64,000 bases of DNA from PSRF01 sp035472495 (GTDB lineage Bacteria > Acidobacteriota > Blastocatellia > Pyrinomonadales > Pyrinomonadaceae). The number at the start of each line of letters is the position of its first letter. The stretch's first letter is position 1. Shown one piece after another: positions 43,994 through 51,551 of this stretch. The notes below the pieces were generated by a model. It saw only the letters and a list, made by a program, of their open reading frames with translations, ran no database searches and was not told where the DNA came from. The DNA lies in NCBI GenBank assembly GCA_035472495.1, contig DATIPD010000016.1:124001-188000 (forward strand). Reading direction: 5' to 3'. Position numbers and translations under genes: made by a program.

Positions 43994-45832
43994 CTAAGAA
44001 ACGAAAACTCTTTCCGGCTCGTTTGGTTCGGCAGAAGGAGGTTGCGGTTTTACGTTTGGCGTTGCGCGGCTTTTTAGTTTCACTGACCCCGGCCGGATTT
44101 GTCCTTCCTCGCAAGCGGCGACGAATGCTGCGACCACAGTCCCGTCGTAACGAGTGCCAACAAAATCCTGGATCCTGGCTACCGCAGCTTCAAATTTCAT
44201 TGCCTGCTGATAAGGACGATCAGTGGTCATGGCATCGAAAGTGTCAGCGACCGAAACGATTTTCGCCATCAAGGGAATTTCGTCACCCTTCAGTCCCTGC
44301 GGATATCCCTGGCCATTTATCATCTCGTGGTGCATGTACATACCCGGCAGAAATTCCTTCATGGCCCGGATTTGCGACATGATCTTGTAGCCCTTTTGTG
44401 GATGACCCTTCATGATCTCGTACTCGTCATCCGTTAAGGCCGCAGGCTTCTTCAAAATATTGTCATCGATTGCGATTTTGCCGACGTCGTGCAGCAGTGC
44501 GCTGATTCTGATCTTTTCACATTCTTCGTCGCTTAGATCCATTCGTTGAGCAATCGCGACTGACATGCGCGAAACACGTTCTGAGTGACCGCGTGTGTAT
44601 GGATCTTTACCGTCGATCGCGGCAGCCAGGCCTTTTACAGTTCCCAGAAACAGCTCCCGGTTTTCGTCGGCCGACTGTTGTAAGTCCTTGATGTAAGTTT
44701 CGAGCTGATCAGTCATCAGGTTAAAAGAGTCTCCCAGATGACCAAGTTCAGTTCGGCTCTTCACTTCAATGCGTTGCGAAAAGTCGCCCGACGCAATTCG
44801 ATCGGCGCCCACCGCTAAATCCTGAACCGGCTGCGTAAGTTTCTTCGCAAAGAAAAATCCAGTTAACACGGTCAGCATTGCGGCAACTAGACTGATCCAA
44901 ATGATCTGCTGACGCATGTCCTTTACCGAGGCCAGCGCTGCTGACTCATCCTGGATAGCAATGACTCCCAGTTTCGAGTTCTTGTCGAGTTCCGCGCTGG
45001 CGTATGCGCCCAGCATTGAGACTTGATGTCCATCGCGTACCAGCGTGAACGGCTCCAGCGCAGATTGCACCTGGTTGCCGGATTCCTGCCAGTCCCGAAC
45101 TACCTTCAAATCGGTCATCGCTTTTTCTGCAAAGGCGATGCTGGCTTCCGGATGCGCCACTGCGCGACCGCTCTGGTCGACAACGAAGACTACGGGCAAA
45201 CCCGCATCAAGCAGTTCGCGTTCTGTTTTTGAACTCGATTGGTGTACAGCTTTGAAAACTTCCTGGAAAGAAACAATGGCGACAACCGCCGCAACAACCT
45301 CGCGGCCTGACTCGCCACCCATAACTGGCGCCGCCACCGTCATTGCCATCTCCTGCCCGGAGCGAATGATCTGAGGACGACTGACCACCATGCCTCGTCC
45401 ATTCATTTTTGCCAGCACCTCACTTACACGCTGATCAACTTCGCCGCGCTGAATGTAGTCTGGCTGAAACGCTCGATGCAGTTCGCCGCTGACCGGCCAA
45501 ATCGCCAGGCCAATCAGATTGGGATCTTCTTCCAGCGTCTTCTGAAGACGGGCATCGTAGCCAGCGTCGTTAAGTGCCTTGATGCCACCTGCGATTTCAA
45601 AAGCTCGGGCCAGCCCGGTTACAACGTCGCGATAGCGCTGGCCGTAGAGTTCGATTTGGCGGGCCTTGTCCTGAACAAGTTGTGCCTGATACCGACCTTC
45701 AACCGAGCGCAATTCCTCGGCGCTCCGCCCGGAAAGCACAGTTCCGGCAAACGCTAGCGGCAGCAGGCCCACTACGAGCAGTACGGCGAGCACAATGTAG
45801 AGCAGGCGGATTCGCCCTATTCTTTCCAGCAT
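43994..45832 (-). CDS. Membrane HD-GYP phosphodiesterase with Cache-like and HAMP domains
   Basis: This 612-residue protein has two membrane helices (about residues 10-30 and 310-330) enclosing an extracytoplasmic sensor (Cache-like, with a beta core around VVFVVDQSGRAVAHPEA). A HAMP region follows (AVGADRIASGDFSQRIEVKS), and a C-terminal HD-GYP domain with LLHDVGKIAIDDNIL and HHEMINGQGYPQG. It should hydrolyse cyclic di-GMP in response to an external signal. The PilZ genes in the window are possible effectors. It faces the ECF operon divergently. Confidence 0.92.
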   Translation of the reverse strand: MLERIGRIRLLYIVLAVLLVVGLLPLAFAGTVLSGRSAEELRSVEGRYQAQLVQDKARQIELYGQRYRDVVTGLARAFEIAGGIKALNDAGYDARLQKTLEEDPNLIGLAIWPVSGELHRAFQPDYIQRGEVDQRVSEVLAKMNGRGMVVSRPQIIRSGQEMAMTVAAPVMGGESGREVVAAVVAIVSFQEVFKAVHQSSSKTERELLDAGLPVVFVVDQSGRAVAHPEASIAFAEKAMTDLKVVRDWQESGNQVQSALEPFTLVRDGHQVSMLGAYASAELDKNSKLGVIAIQDESAALASVKDMRQQIIWISLVAAMLTVLTGFFFAKKLTQPVQDLAVGADRIASGDFSQRIEVKSRTELGHLGDSFNLMTDQLETYIKDLQQSADENRELFLGTVKGLAAAIDGKDPYTRGHSERVSRMSVAIAQRMDLSDEECEKIRISALLHDVGKIAIDDNILKKPAALTDDEYEIMKGHPQKGYKIMSQIRAMKEFLPGMYMHHEMINGQGYPQGLKGDEIPLMAKIVSVADTFDAMTTDRPYQQAMKFEAAVARIQDFVGTRYDGTVVAAFVAACEEGQIRPGSVKLKSRATPNVKPQPPSAEPNEPERVFVS

Positions 45833-46136
45833 TTAGGCGTGATTAGTATCGATTAACGGTTTTGAGGAGATTTCCTCGGTAAGCTGCAAGGGAAAGCGAC
45901 TGGATAGCCGCTAGGTCATTATGTCTAGTAAACTTAAGCCCTGTCAACGCGTTTGTTAAACTTCGTTGTCAGTAATCGGAAATGGACGGCTCAATTGGCA
46001 GAAAGTTTCTTGTTTTCGGTTGCTTTTTCCAAACCTTACTAATGGGCTTTACGTCTAAATCCATGAACGTTCGGGCTTACTACGGCTCAAACGGAAAGCA
46101 AAACGGCGAGCTTCGAGGGCTCGCAGAGCACAGCGA
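45833..46136. other. Spacer between HD-GYP gene and ECF sigma operon
   Basis: This is a divergent spacer of about 300 bp that must hold promoters for both directions. I see no gene, RNA or obvious palindrome. An open frame from 45982 overlaps the sigma-factor gene and lacks family features. Confidence 0.5.
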
Positions 46137-46715
46137 ATGTCAACGGCTACGAGCGACGAACAGATCGTAGAGCGGGCTTTGACGGGCGACGCAGAGGCTT
46201 TCGGCGAGATCGTGAAACGCTGGGAACGCCGGATCTTCGCGCTTTCTTTTGGCATGCTCGGACGCGAGGAAGATGCGCGCGATGCCACGCAGGAAACATT
46301 TCTCGCGGCTTTTAGAAACCTGCGCGCCTTTCGGGGTGAAGCAAAAGTTTCATCCTGGTTGCATCGAATTGCCGTTAACCAGTGCATCACGCGCCAGCGA
46401 CGTGCAAAGGTGAGAAGCGAGAGTGCGCTTGAGACCGAAGAAGAAAAAGATGCGTCAAATTTTGCCACACCGGTCCGTTATTCGCCGGCTCGCTTGCTGG
46501 AGAGCAGTGAAACAACGACAGCCGTGCGCGTGGCGGTCAACAGTTTGCCATTGGAACTGCGCCAGGTGGTGCTCATGAAGGAATTTGAAGAACTTACTTT
46601 TAGGGAGATCGCCGACGCGCTCGATTTACCATTGAGCACCGTCAAGAGTCGACTCTACACAGCCCTGAAGCAGTTGCAAATGCGTCTACAGAAGTTTAAT
46701 CAACACGTGGCTTGA
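46137..46715 (+). CDS. ECF RNA polymerase sigma factor
   Basis: This 192-residue sigma factor has region 2 (EAFGEIVKRWERRIFALSFG, DATQETFLAAFRNLRAFRGE) and region 4 with the helix-turn-helix (EELTFREIADALDLPLSTVK). A downstream zinc anti-sigma gene shows that it is an ECF. The RpoE/SigW-like layout with a Spy-like third gene suggests an envelope-stress response. The start is the ATG at 46137. Confidence 0.92.
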   Translation: MSTATSDEQIVERALTGDAEAFGEIVKRWERRIFALSFGMLGREEDARDATQETFLAAFRNLRAFRGEAKVSSWLHRIAVNQCITRQRRAKVRSESALETEEEKDASNFATPVRYSPARLLESSETTTAVRVAVNSLPLELRQVVLMKEFEELTFREIADALDLPLSTVKSRLYTALKQLQMRLQKFNQHVA

Positions 46716-46734
46716 GAACGTGGGAGTGAGTAAG

Positions 46735-47412
46735 ATGAAAGACATTAATGCCCCAAATTGCGGACGCGAAGGCGACCTGATCAGTTTTCTCTATGGCGAA
46801 TTGAGCGAAGCTGAAGCGCCGGCGTTTGCACGACACCTCCAGCAGTGCGCGAGTTGCAGCACGGAGCTGGCCGGGTTTCAGAGTGTGCGTGAATCGGTTG
46901 TTTCCTGGCGCAACGAGTCGCTGAGCTATGACTCGTTACAACCCTCCACCGCAGTCGTGGTCGAACGAAAACCATCGGCCCTGGCCGCGCTTCGGGAGTT
47001 TTTCACACTGTCGCCAATGTGGCTGAAGGGCGCAGTGGCATTTGCAACCATTGCTCTGTGTCTGTTAGCTGGACTCGCAATTACCCGCTGGCAATTGAAT
47101 CAACGCCAGCAGCCGGTGATTGTTCAGGGATATACGAATGAAGAGGTTGAAAGCAGGGTGGCGCAAAGATTAGCAGTGGAACGAACGAAGGCTCTCGAGC
47201 AATCATCAACAACTGCTGTTATCAAAGCATCGCCTACAACGGTCCCAGTCAATCCACCTTCGCATCATCTAACCGTTCCTAAACGTGGCCAGACTGAATA
47301 TGCAAAGCGTCCTCTTTCAAGAATAGAACGTGAGCAACTGGCAGCCGACCTGCGGTTGTTGTCGTCAGGCGACAGCGATATTGACCTATTAGGTGATAGC
47401 ATCAACCAGTAA
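46735..47412 (+). CDS. Membrane anti-sigma factor with zinc-binding domain
   Basis: The start at 46735 has GGGAG upstream and gives 225 residues. The N-terminal zinc anti-sigma domain carries C-x-H-x3-C-x2-C as ARHLQQCASCSTELAGF. A single membrane helix follows (GAVAFATIALCLLAGLAITR), and the periplasmic part is low-complexity. It would hold the upstream sigma factor at the membrane until stress. The two genes are 19 bp apart. Confidence 0.88.
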   Translation: MKDINAPNCGREGDLISFLYGELSEAEAPAFARHLQQCASCSTELAGFQSVRESVVSWRNESLSYDSLQPSTAVVVERKPSALAALREFFTLSPMWLKGAVAFATIALCLLAGLAITRWQLNQRQQPVIVQGYTNEEVESRVAQRLAVERTKALEQSSTTAVIKASPTTVPVNPPSHHLTVPKRGQTEYAKRPLSRIEREQLAADLRLLSSGDSDIDLLGDSINQ

Positions 47413-47447
47413 GCTGATGAGGGACACTAGAAACTAACGAGGACTGT

Positions 47448-48008
47448 ATGAAACAACATGGTCGCATTTTAACCTTACTCGCTTTGCTCGCATTGTCAGC
47501 TGCGGGACCAGCCGCCGCGCAAACCGCTCAGCAGCCGACCGGAAACCCGGAGCCTCAACAAAACGCTGTCAACCGTGATCCGATTCAGGAGTTGAACCTG
47601 TCGCCGGACCAGCGCCAGCAAATCCGCGCAATTCGAGAAAACAATCGCGCAGAACGTACGGCCATTCAGGAGCGTTTGAAAGCAGCAAACGAAGCGCTTA
47701 ATCAGGCGGTGAACGCTGAAAGCCCTGACGAGGCGGCAGTTGATCAGCGCTTGAAAGAAGTCGCTGCGGCTCAGGCGGCAGTGATGCGCATGAGGCTTTT
47801 GACGGAAATTCGAATTCGTCGCGTCTTAACCGTGGAACAACGAGAAACTTTGCGGCTTTTGCAGAAGCAAGCTCAGGAAAACAGGCGGGAACGATTGTTA
47901 GCAAATCCGGACGAACGAGAGCGACGTAAAGAGGAACGAGTTCGCTTGAATCAGCGCAACGGACTGGGACCATTTGCGCCGCGTCGTAAAAATCAGCGCG
48001 TACCTTGA
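47448..48008 (+). CDS. Spy/CpxP-like periplasmic protein
   Basis: This 186-residue protein has a signal peptide (ILTLLALLALSAAGPAAA). The mature part is helical and highly charged (RQQIRAIRENNRAERTAIQE), with an LTxxQ-like element in LNLSPDQRQQ and RVLTVEQRETL. These are the marks of Spy/CpxP envelope chaperones. It is the third gene of the sigma/anti-sigma operon, and a clear terminator follows. Confidence 0.85.
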   Translation: MKQHGRILTLLALLALSAAGPAAAQTAQQPTGNPEPQQNAVNRDPIQELNLSPDQRQQIRAIRENNRAERTAIQERLKAANEALNQAVNAESPDEAAVDQRLKEVAAAQAAVMRMRLLTEIRIRRVLTVEQRETLRLLQKQAQENRRERLLANPDERERRKEERVRLNQRNGLGPFAPRRKNQRVP

Positions 48009-48039
48009 GCCTGAGCCCCACAAGGCGATCAACCCACCC

Positions 48040-48071
48040 TGCCGGTCAGTAATGCTGACCGGCATTTTCTT
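48040..48071 (+). terminator. Rho-independent terminator of the ECF operon
   Basis: TGCCGGTCAG-TAATG-CTGACCGGCA is a perfect 10-bp stem followed by TTTTCTTTG, 31 bp after the Spy-like gene stop. Confidence 0.9.
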
Positions 48072-48285
48072 TGCTTCTTATGGGCCGCGCCTCCCTACCC
48101 CGAATCCTCATAGCTTGACGCGTCGCGCAGAATTTGCGCATGATAAGCCGCTCTTTTAGATGTGGCGAAATGCAACGCGAATGTCAGCGTTCGTGCCGGC
48201 CACACATCTCAGTCGTTGCAACGGCAACCGAGCAAGTTCAGCACTAACAGGACTTTCGTCTCGGACCATTCCCATTAGTTCCTGA

Positions 48286-49053
48286 ATGAACTTAATCACG
48301 CGCTCAATATTCGAGCTGCAAGAAACGACGGTGATGACCGCCAAGGCGCTCGGCGGTCTACTGAAAGGCCCTCGCTACCTCGCTGAGGCCGTGGCGCAGA
48401 TGGACGTCATCGGTGTCGGCTCGCTCACAATCATTCTGCTGACGGGATTTTTCACGGGCGGCGTGCTCGCGGTCCAAACTTATCCAACCCTGGCGTTCTG
48501 GGGACAGCAGGCAAAAACTGGACAGCTGGTTGCGGTCTCGTTAGTTCGCGAACTGGGACCGGTGCTGTCGGCCTTAATGGTGGCAGGTCGCGTTGGTTCA
48601 GCCATTGCCGCTGAACTCGGTTCGATGACTGTTTCGCAGCAGATCGATGCGATGCGCGCCCTGGGCACGGACCCGATTCGAAAACTGGTGGCGCCGCGCG
48701 TCCTCGCGCTGCTGATTGCCTTGCCGCTCCTGACGGTGCTGGCGGATTGTGTGGGAATAGCGGGCGGGGCATTTGCTGCTACTTCGCTTTACGGATTATC
48801 GGGCTCGGCGTTTTTCAGTTCGGTTCGTGACGGCATATCTTCGGATGATATTATTGGCGGCGTAATAAAACCGATCTGCTTCGGTCTAATCATCGGCTCA
48901 ATCGCCTGTTACAAAGGCCTCAACACTGACGGTGGTACTGTCGGTGTCGGCAGGGCGACCACGCGGGCCGTCGTGACTGCATCGATCGTAGTCATCATTT
49001 CTGACTTTTTTCTCGCGCGGGCGTTGCAATACCTGCTCGGGACAACCGGTTAA
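48286..49053 (+). CDS. mlaE: MlaE-family ABC transporter permease
   Basis: This 255-residue permease has five or six membrane segments and the MlaE signature: VGSLTIILLTGFFTGGVLA, LVRELGPVLSALMVAGRVG and the C-terminal IIGSIACYKGLNTDGGTVG. It forms the inner-membrane part of the Mla/MCE lipid transporter. The next two genes supply the ATPase and the MCE-domain protein. It is 18 bp from mlaF. Confidence 0.92.
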   Translation: MNLITRSIFELQETTVMTAKALGGLLKGPRYLAEAVAQMDVIGVGSLTIILLTGFFTGGVLAVQTYPTLAFWGQQAKTGQLVAVSLVRELGPVLSALMVAGRVGSAIAAELGSMTVSQQIDAMRALGTDPIRKLVAPRVLALLIALPLLTVLADCVGIAGGAFAATSLYGLSGSAFFSSVRDGISSDDIIGGVIKPICFGLIIGSIACYKGLNTDGGTVGVGRATTRAVVTASIVVIISDFFLARALQYLLGTTG

Positions 49054-49071
49054 CCGGATCTGAAAGCAACA

Positions 49072-49977
49072 ATGTCGTTCACCCCAACAAATTCTATCCA
49101 CACGAGCATGCCTGGCCCGGTCAGCGACAACGCTGCCGGCTCCACGTTCGCACACGTCGACGACACGCATCGCGCGATCCCCGCAATTGAATTTCGCGAT
49201 GTGGTGCTGGCGTTCGATGACCGTGTGGTGCTTGACCGGCTGAGTTTCAAAGTAATGAAGGGTGAGACCAAGATAATTCTTGGCGGTTCCGGCGGCGGCA
49301 AGTCCACGATCATCAAACTGGTGTTGGGACTACTGAAACCTGACGAAGGCAGAGTTTTGGTCGACGGTGAAGACGTCACTGACTACAACGAAGCGCAGAT
49401 GATGGCTGTGCGGAAGAAGATCGGTATGGTGTTTCAGGAAGGCGCACTGTTTGACTCTCTTTCAGTTTACGACAACGTCGCTTACCGCCTGCACGAACAG
49501 GGTCTGTCTGAAGACGACGTAGAACCTGAAGTCCGCCGGATGTTGCGGTTCGTTAGCCTGGAAGATGCAATCGACAAGATGCCTGCCGAATTGTCAGGCG
49601 GCATGCGTCGTCGCGTGGGTATCGCGCGGGCCTTAATCGGCGATCCTAAGATCGTGCTGTTCGATGAGCCGACCGCCGGCCTCGACCCGCCAACGGCTCG
49701 CACTATCTGTGAGCTCGCGATGAAGTTGCGCGATCTCGAAGATGTCTCTTCCATATTTGTAACTCATGAGATGAACAACCTCGATTATCTTTGCTCCGAA
49801 TATGCGGTAGTGAACGAGGAAGGTCAGGTCGTGTTCGAGCGTGAAGGTGAACGCCTTTGCCTGGTGAACAGCAAAGTCATGATGATGCGCCAGGGCAAAA
49901 TCATCTTCAGCGGTACTGATGAGAGTTTGCGCCGTGCTGAAGACCAATATATTCAAAAGTTTCTTCGCGGACACTGA
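49072..49977 (+). CDS. mlaF: MlaF-family ABC transporter ATPase
   Basis: This 301-residue ATPase has about 40 unstructured N-terminal residues, then Walker A GGSGGGKSTIIKLVLG, signature LSGGMRRRVGIARAL and Walker B VLFDEPTAGLDPPTA, with the MlaF-type region DEMNNLDYLC-like as HEMNNLDYLCSEY. It drives phospholipid transport with MlaE and the MCE protein. No MlaB-type STAS subunit or MlaC carrier is adjacent. Confidence 0.92.
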   Translation: MSFTPTNSIHTSMPGPVSDNAAGSTFAHVDDTHRAIPAIEFRDVVLAFDDRVVLDRLSFKVMKGETKIILGGSGGGKSTIIKLVLGLLKPDEGRVLVDGEDVTDYNEAQMMAVRKKIGMVFQEGALFDSLSVYDNVAYRLHEQGLSEDDVEPEVRRMLRFVSLEDAIDKMPAELSGGMRRRVGIARALIGDPKIVLFDEPTAGLDPPTARTICELAMKLRDLEDVSSIFVTHEMNNLDYLCSEYAVVNEEGQVVFEREGERLCLVNSKVMMMRQGKIIFSGTDESLRRAEDQYIQKFLRGH

Positions 49978-49981
49978 GAGA

Positions 49982-50083
49982 AAGGATGAGGGATGAAGGA
50001 TGAAGGATGAATGAAGCGAAACCGCGAGGCGCCGGCAACTGGCGCTCCCGTTTCATCCTTCATCCTTCCGCGTTCATCCTTTA
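49982..50083 (+). repeat. Intergenic inverted repeat (GATGAAGG word)
   Basis: The left arm at 49982-50013 (GGATGAGGGATGAAGGATGA) and the right arm at 50051-50083 (TTTCATCCTTCATCCTTCCG) are inverted copies. It separates the mlaF stop from the MCE gene start. Confidence 0.7.
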
Positions 50084-50093
50084 GTTACCCGCC

Positions 50094-51239
50094 ATGCCAA
50101 GATCAACGAAGCAGGTAAACCTAAACCAATTACGCGTGGGCCTATTCTTGCTGGTCTCGATTGTGATCCTGATCTTCCTGATCATGAACGCATCAGGCGA
50201 CATCAACCCGTTCAAGAAGCGGCTGCATCTGAAGGCGCACTTTGCCGACGCCAACGGCTTGCATGAAGGATCTGAAGTTCGTCTGTCCGGCGTCCGCGTA
50301 GGCAAGGTCGACGAAGTTAAGTTATTACCGCCTTCGAACGAACCGAATGCACCTCGCGTCGAGGCGTTGATGACAATCGATGCCACTATCGATGGCCGGC
50401 CGGCCACTGAACGTATTCGTCAAGACTCTACCGCGCAACAGGGCTCTCCAAGTCTGCTGGGAACCGAAATGCTGATCAATATTAGTCCCGGCACCGCTCT
50501 CTCCCCACAGGTGAAAGACTACGACATCCTGCGTTCATCAACTTCGAACACCGTCAACGATTTCGCCACCTCAGGAACTGACGTCGCTCAGCGTCTAAGC
50601 AAGTTGTCAGATCAGCTGAGTGCAATTGTGAAAGACGTTCAGGAGGGCAAAGGCACGGTTGGTCGTTTGTTTAATGATGAAGCGCTCTACAACAATCTCA
50701 ACGCGACGATTCGCGAGACCGAAGATGTAATGCGCCAGATTCGCTCGGGCAATGGCTCGGCAGGAAGATTTATCAACGACCCGGCGCTTTATAACAACGC
50801 CAACGAGATCGCGCTCTCACTGAAAAAAATCGCTGACGACCTCCGCGCCGGACGTGGCACCTTTGGCAAGTTGCTGACGAACGACGAACTCTACACCCGC
50901 ATCAACCGCACCGCCGATCGACTCGATCGTTCAGTCGATCAAATCAATGGCATGATCGCAGACATCAATGCCGGACACGGCACGCTCGGCAAACTCATCA
51001 AAGACGAGCAGATGTATAACGACGCGCGCGCCGCTATCGCCCGCTTCAACACCACGGCAGAACGGATCGACAACATAGTTGCCGCCGCACAACGTGGTGA
51101 AGGTACGGTGGGCAAACTGCTGACGGACGACGCGCTCTACTCAAACGTCAACCAGCTTTCTTCTGAAGGCGTGAAGATGATTTACGACTTCCGGCAGAAT
51201 CCCAAGAAGTACCTGACGATCAAATTCCAATTGTTCTAA
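50094..51239 (+). CDS. MlaD/MCE-domain protein with C-terminal repeats
   Basis: This 381-residue protein has one N-terminal helix (RVGLFLLVSIVILIFLIM), an MCE domain (about residues 42-148, HFADANGLHEGSEVRLSGV, VRVGKVDEV), then a helical region with five copies of a G.GT.G.L..D..LY motif near residues 184, 218, 252, 293 and 334, spaced 34 or 41 residues. MCE proteins form a hexameric lipid-binding ring; the repeats could build a longer tunnel. It follows mlaF, separated by the inverted-repeat element. Confidence 0.88.
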   Translation: MPRSTKQVNLNQLRVGLFLLVSIVILIFLIMNASGDINPFKKRLHLKAHFADANGLHEGSEVRLSGVRVGKVDEVKLLPPSNEPNAPRVEALMTIDATIDGRPATERIRQDSTAQQGSPSLLGTEMLINISPGTALSPQVKDYDILRSSTSNTVNDFATSGTDVAQRLSKLSDQLSAIVKDVQEGKGTVGRLFNDEALYNNLNATIRETEDVMRQIRSGNGSAGRFINDPALYNNANEIALSLKKIADDLRAGRGTFGKLLTNDELYTRINRTADRLDRSVDQINGMIADINAGHGTLGKLIKDEQMYNDARAAIARFNTTAERIDNIVAAAQRGEGTVGKLLTDDALYSNVNQLSSEGVKMIYDFRQNPKKYLTIKFQLF

Positions 51240-51551
51240 ACACGCCGGCAGCAGCTTGATAACCTGACGGAGCCGCGCGCGACGCGGGTTTAAGGGTTTG
51301 TGCCTTCGTGCCCTCTCAACACAGCTCCATTGTTCACATTAGAAGCCGCTGTGTGTGCCTTTATGGAGACACGCACCTCACGCCGCGTTCTCAGTTTCTT
51401 CGGTTGCCTCAGCGATCTCGAGAATTGCCTTCGCCGAACAAAGCGGCATAGCCATTGCTCACATAACCAGCAAAGCGCCGCCGGTCCTCACTTCATGGTG
51501 GTCTCCACTAAGACCGCTTTCCATTAAGTACCCGCATGCGCGTGGAACTCT
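51240..51551 (+). other. Spacer before the S8 protease cassette
   Basis: This is a 312-bp gap with no convincing gene on either strand. Short frames here have no family features. A short ATG frame at 51536 overlaps the protease start and ends after 11 codons. It should contain the promoter of the downstream cassette, but I cannot point to one. Confidence 0.5.

Noticed and set aside
45982..46170. Short plus-strand frame before the ECF sigma gene
   Set aside because: It overlaps the sigma start in another frame and has no recognisable features.
48156..48344. Small minus-strand frame overlapping mlaE
   Set aside because: No ribosome binding site or family features; it overlaps a clear gene.
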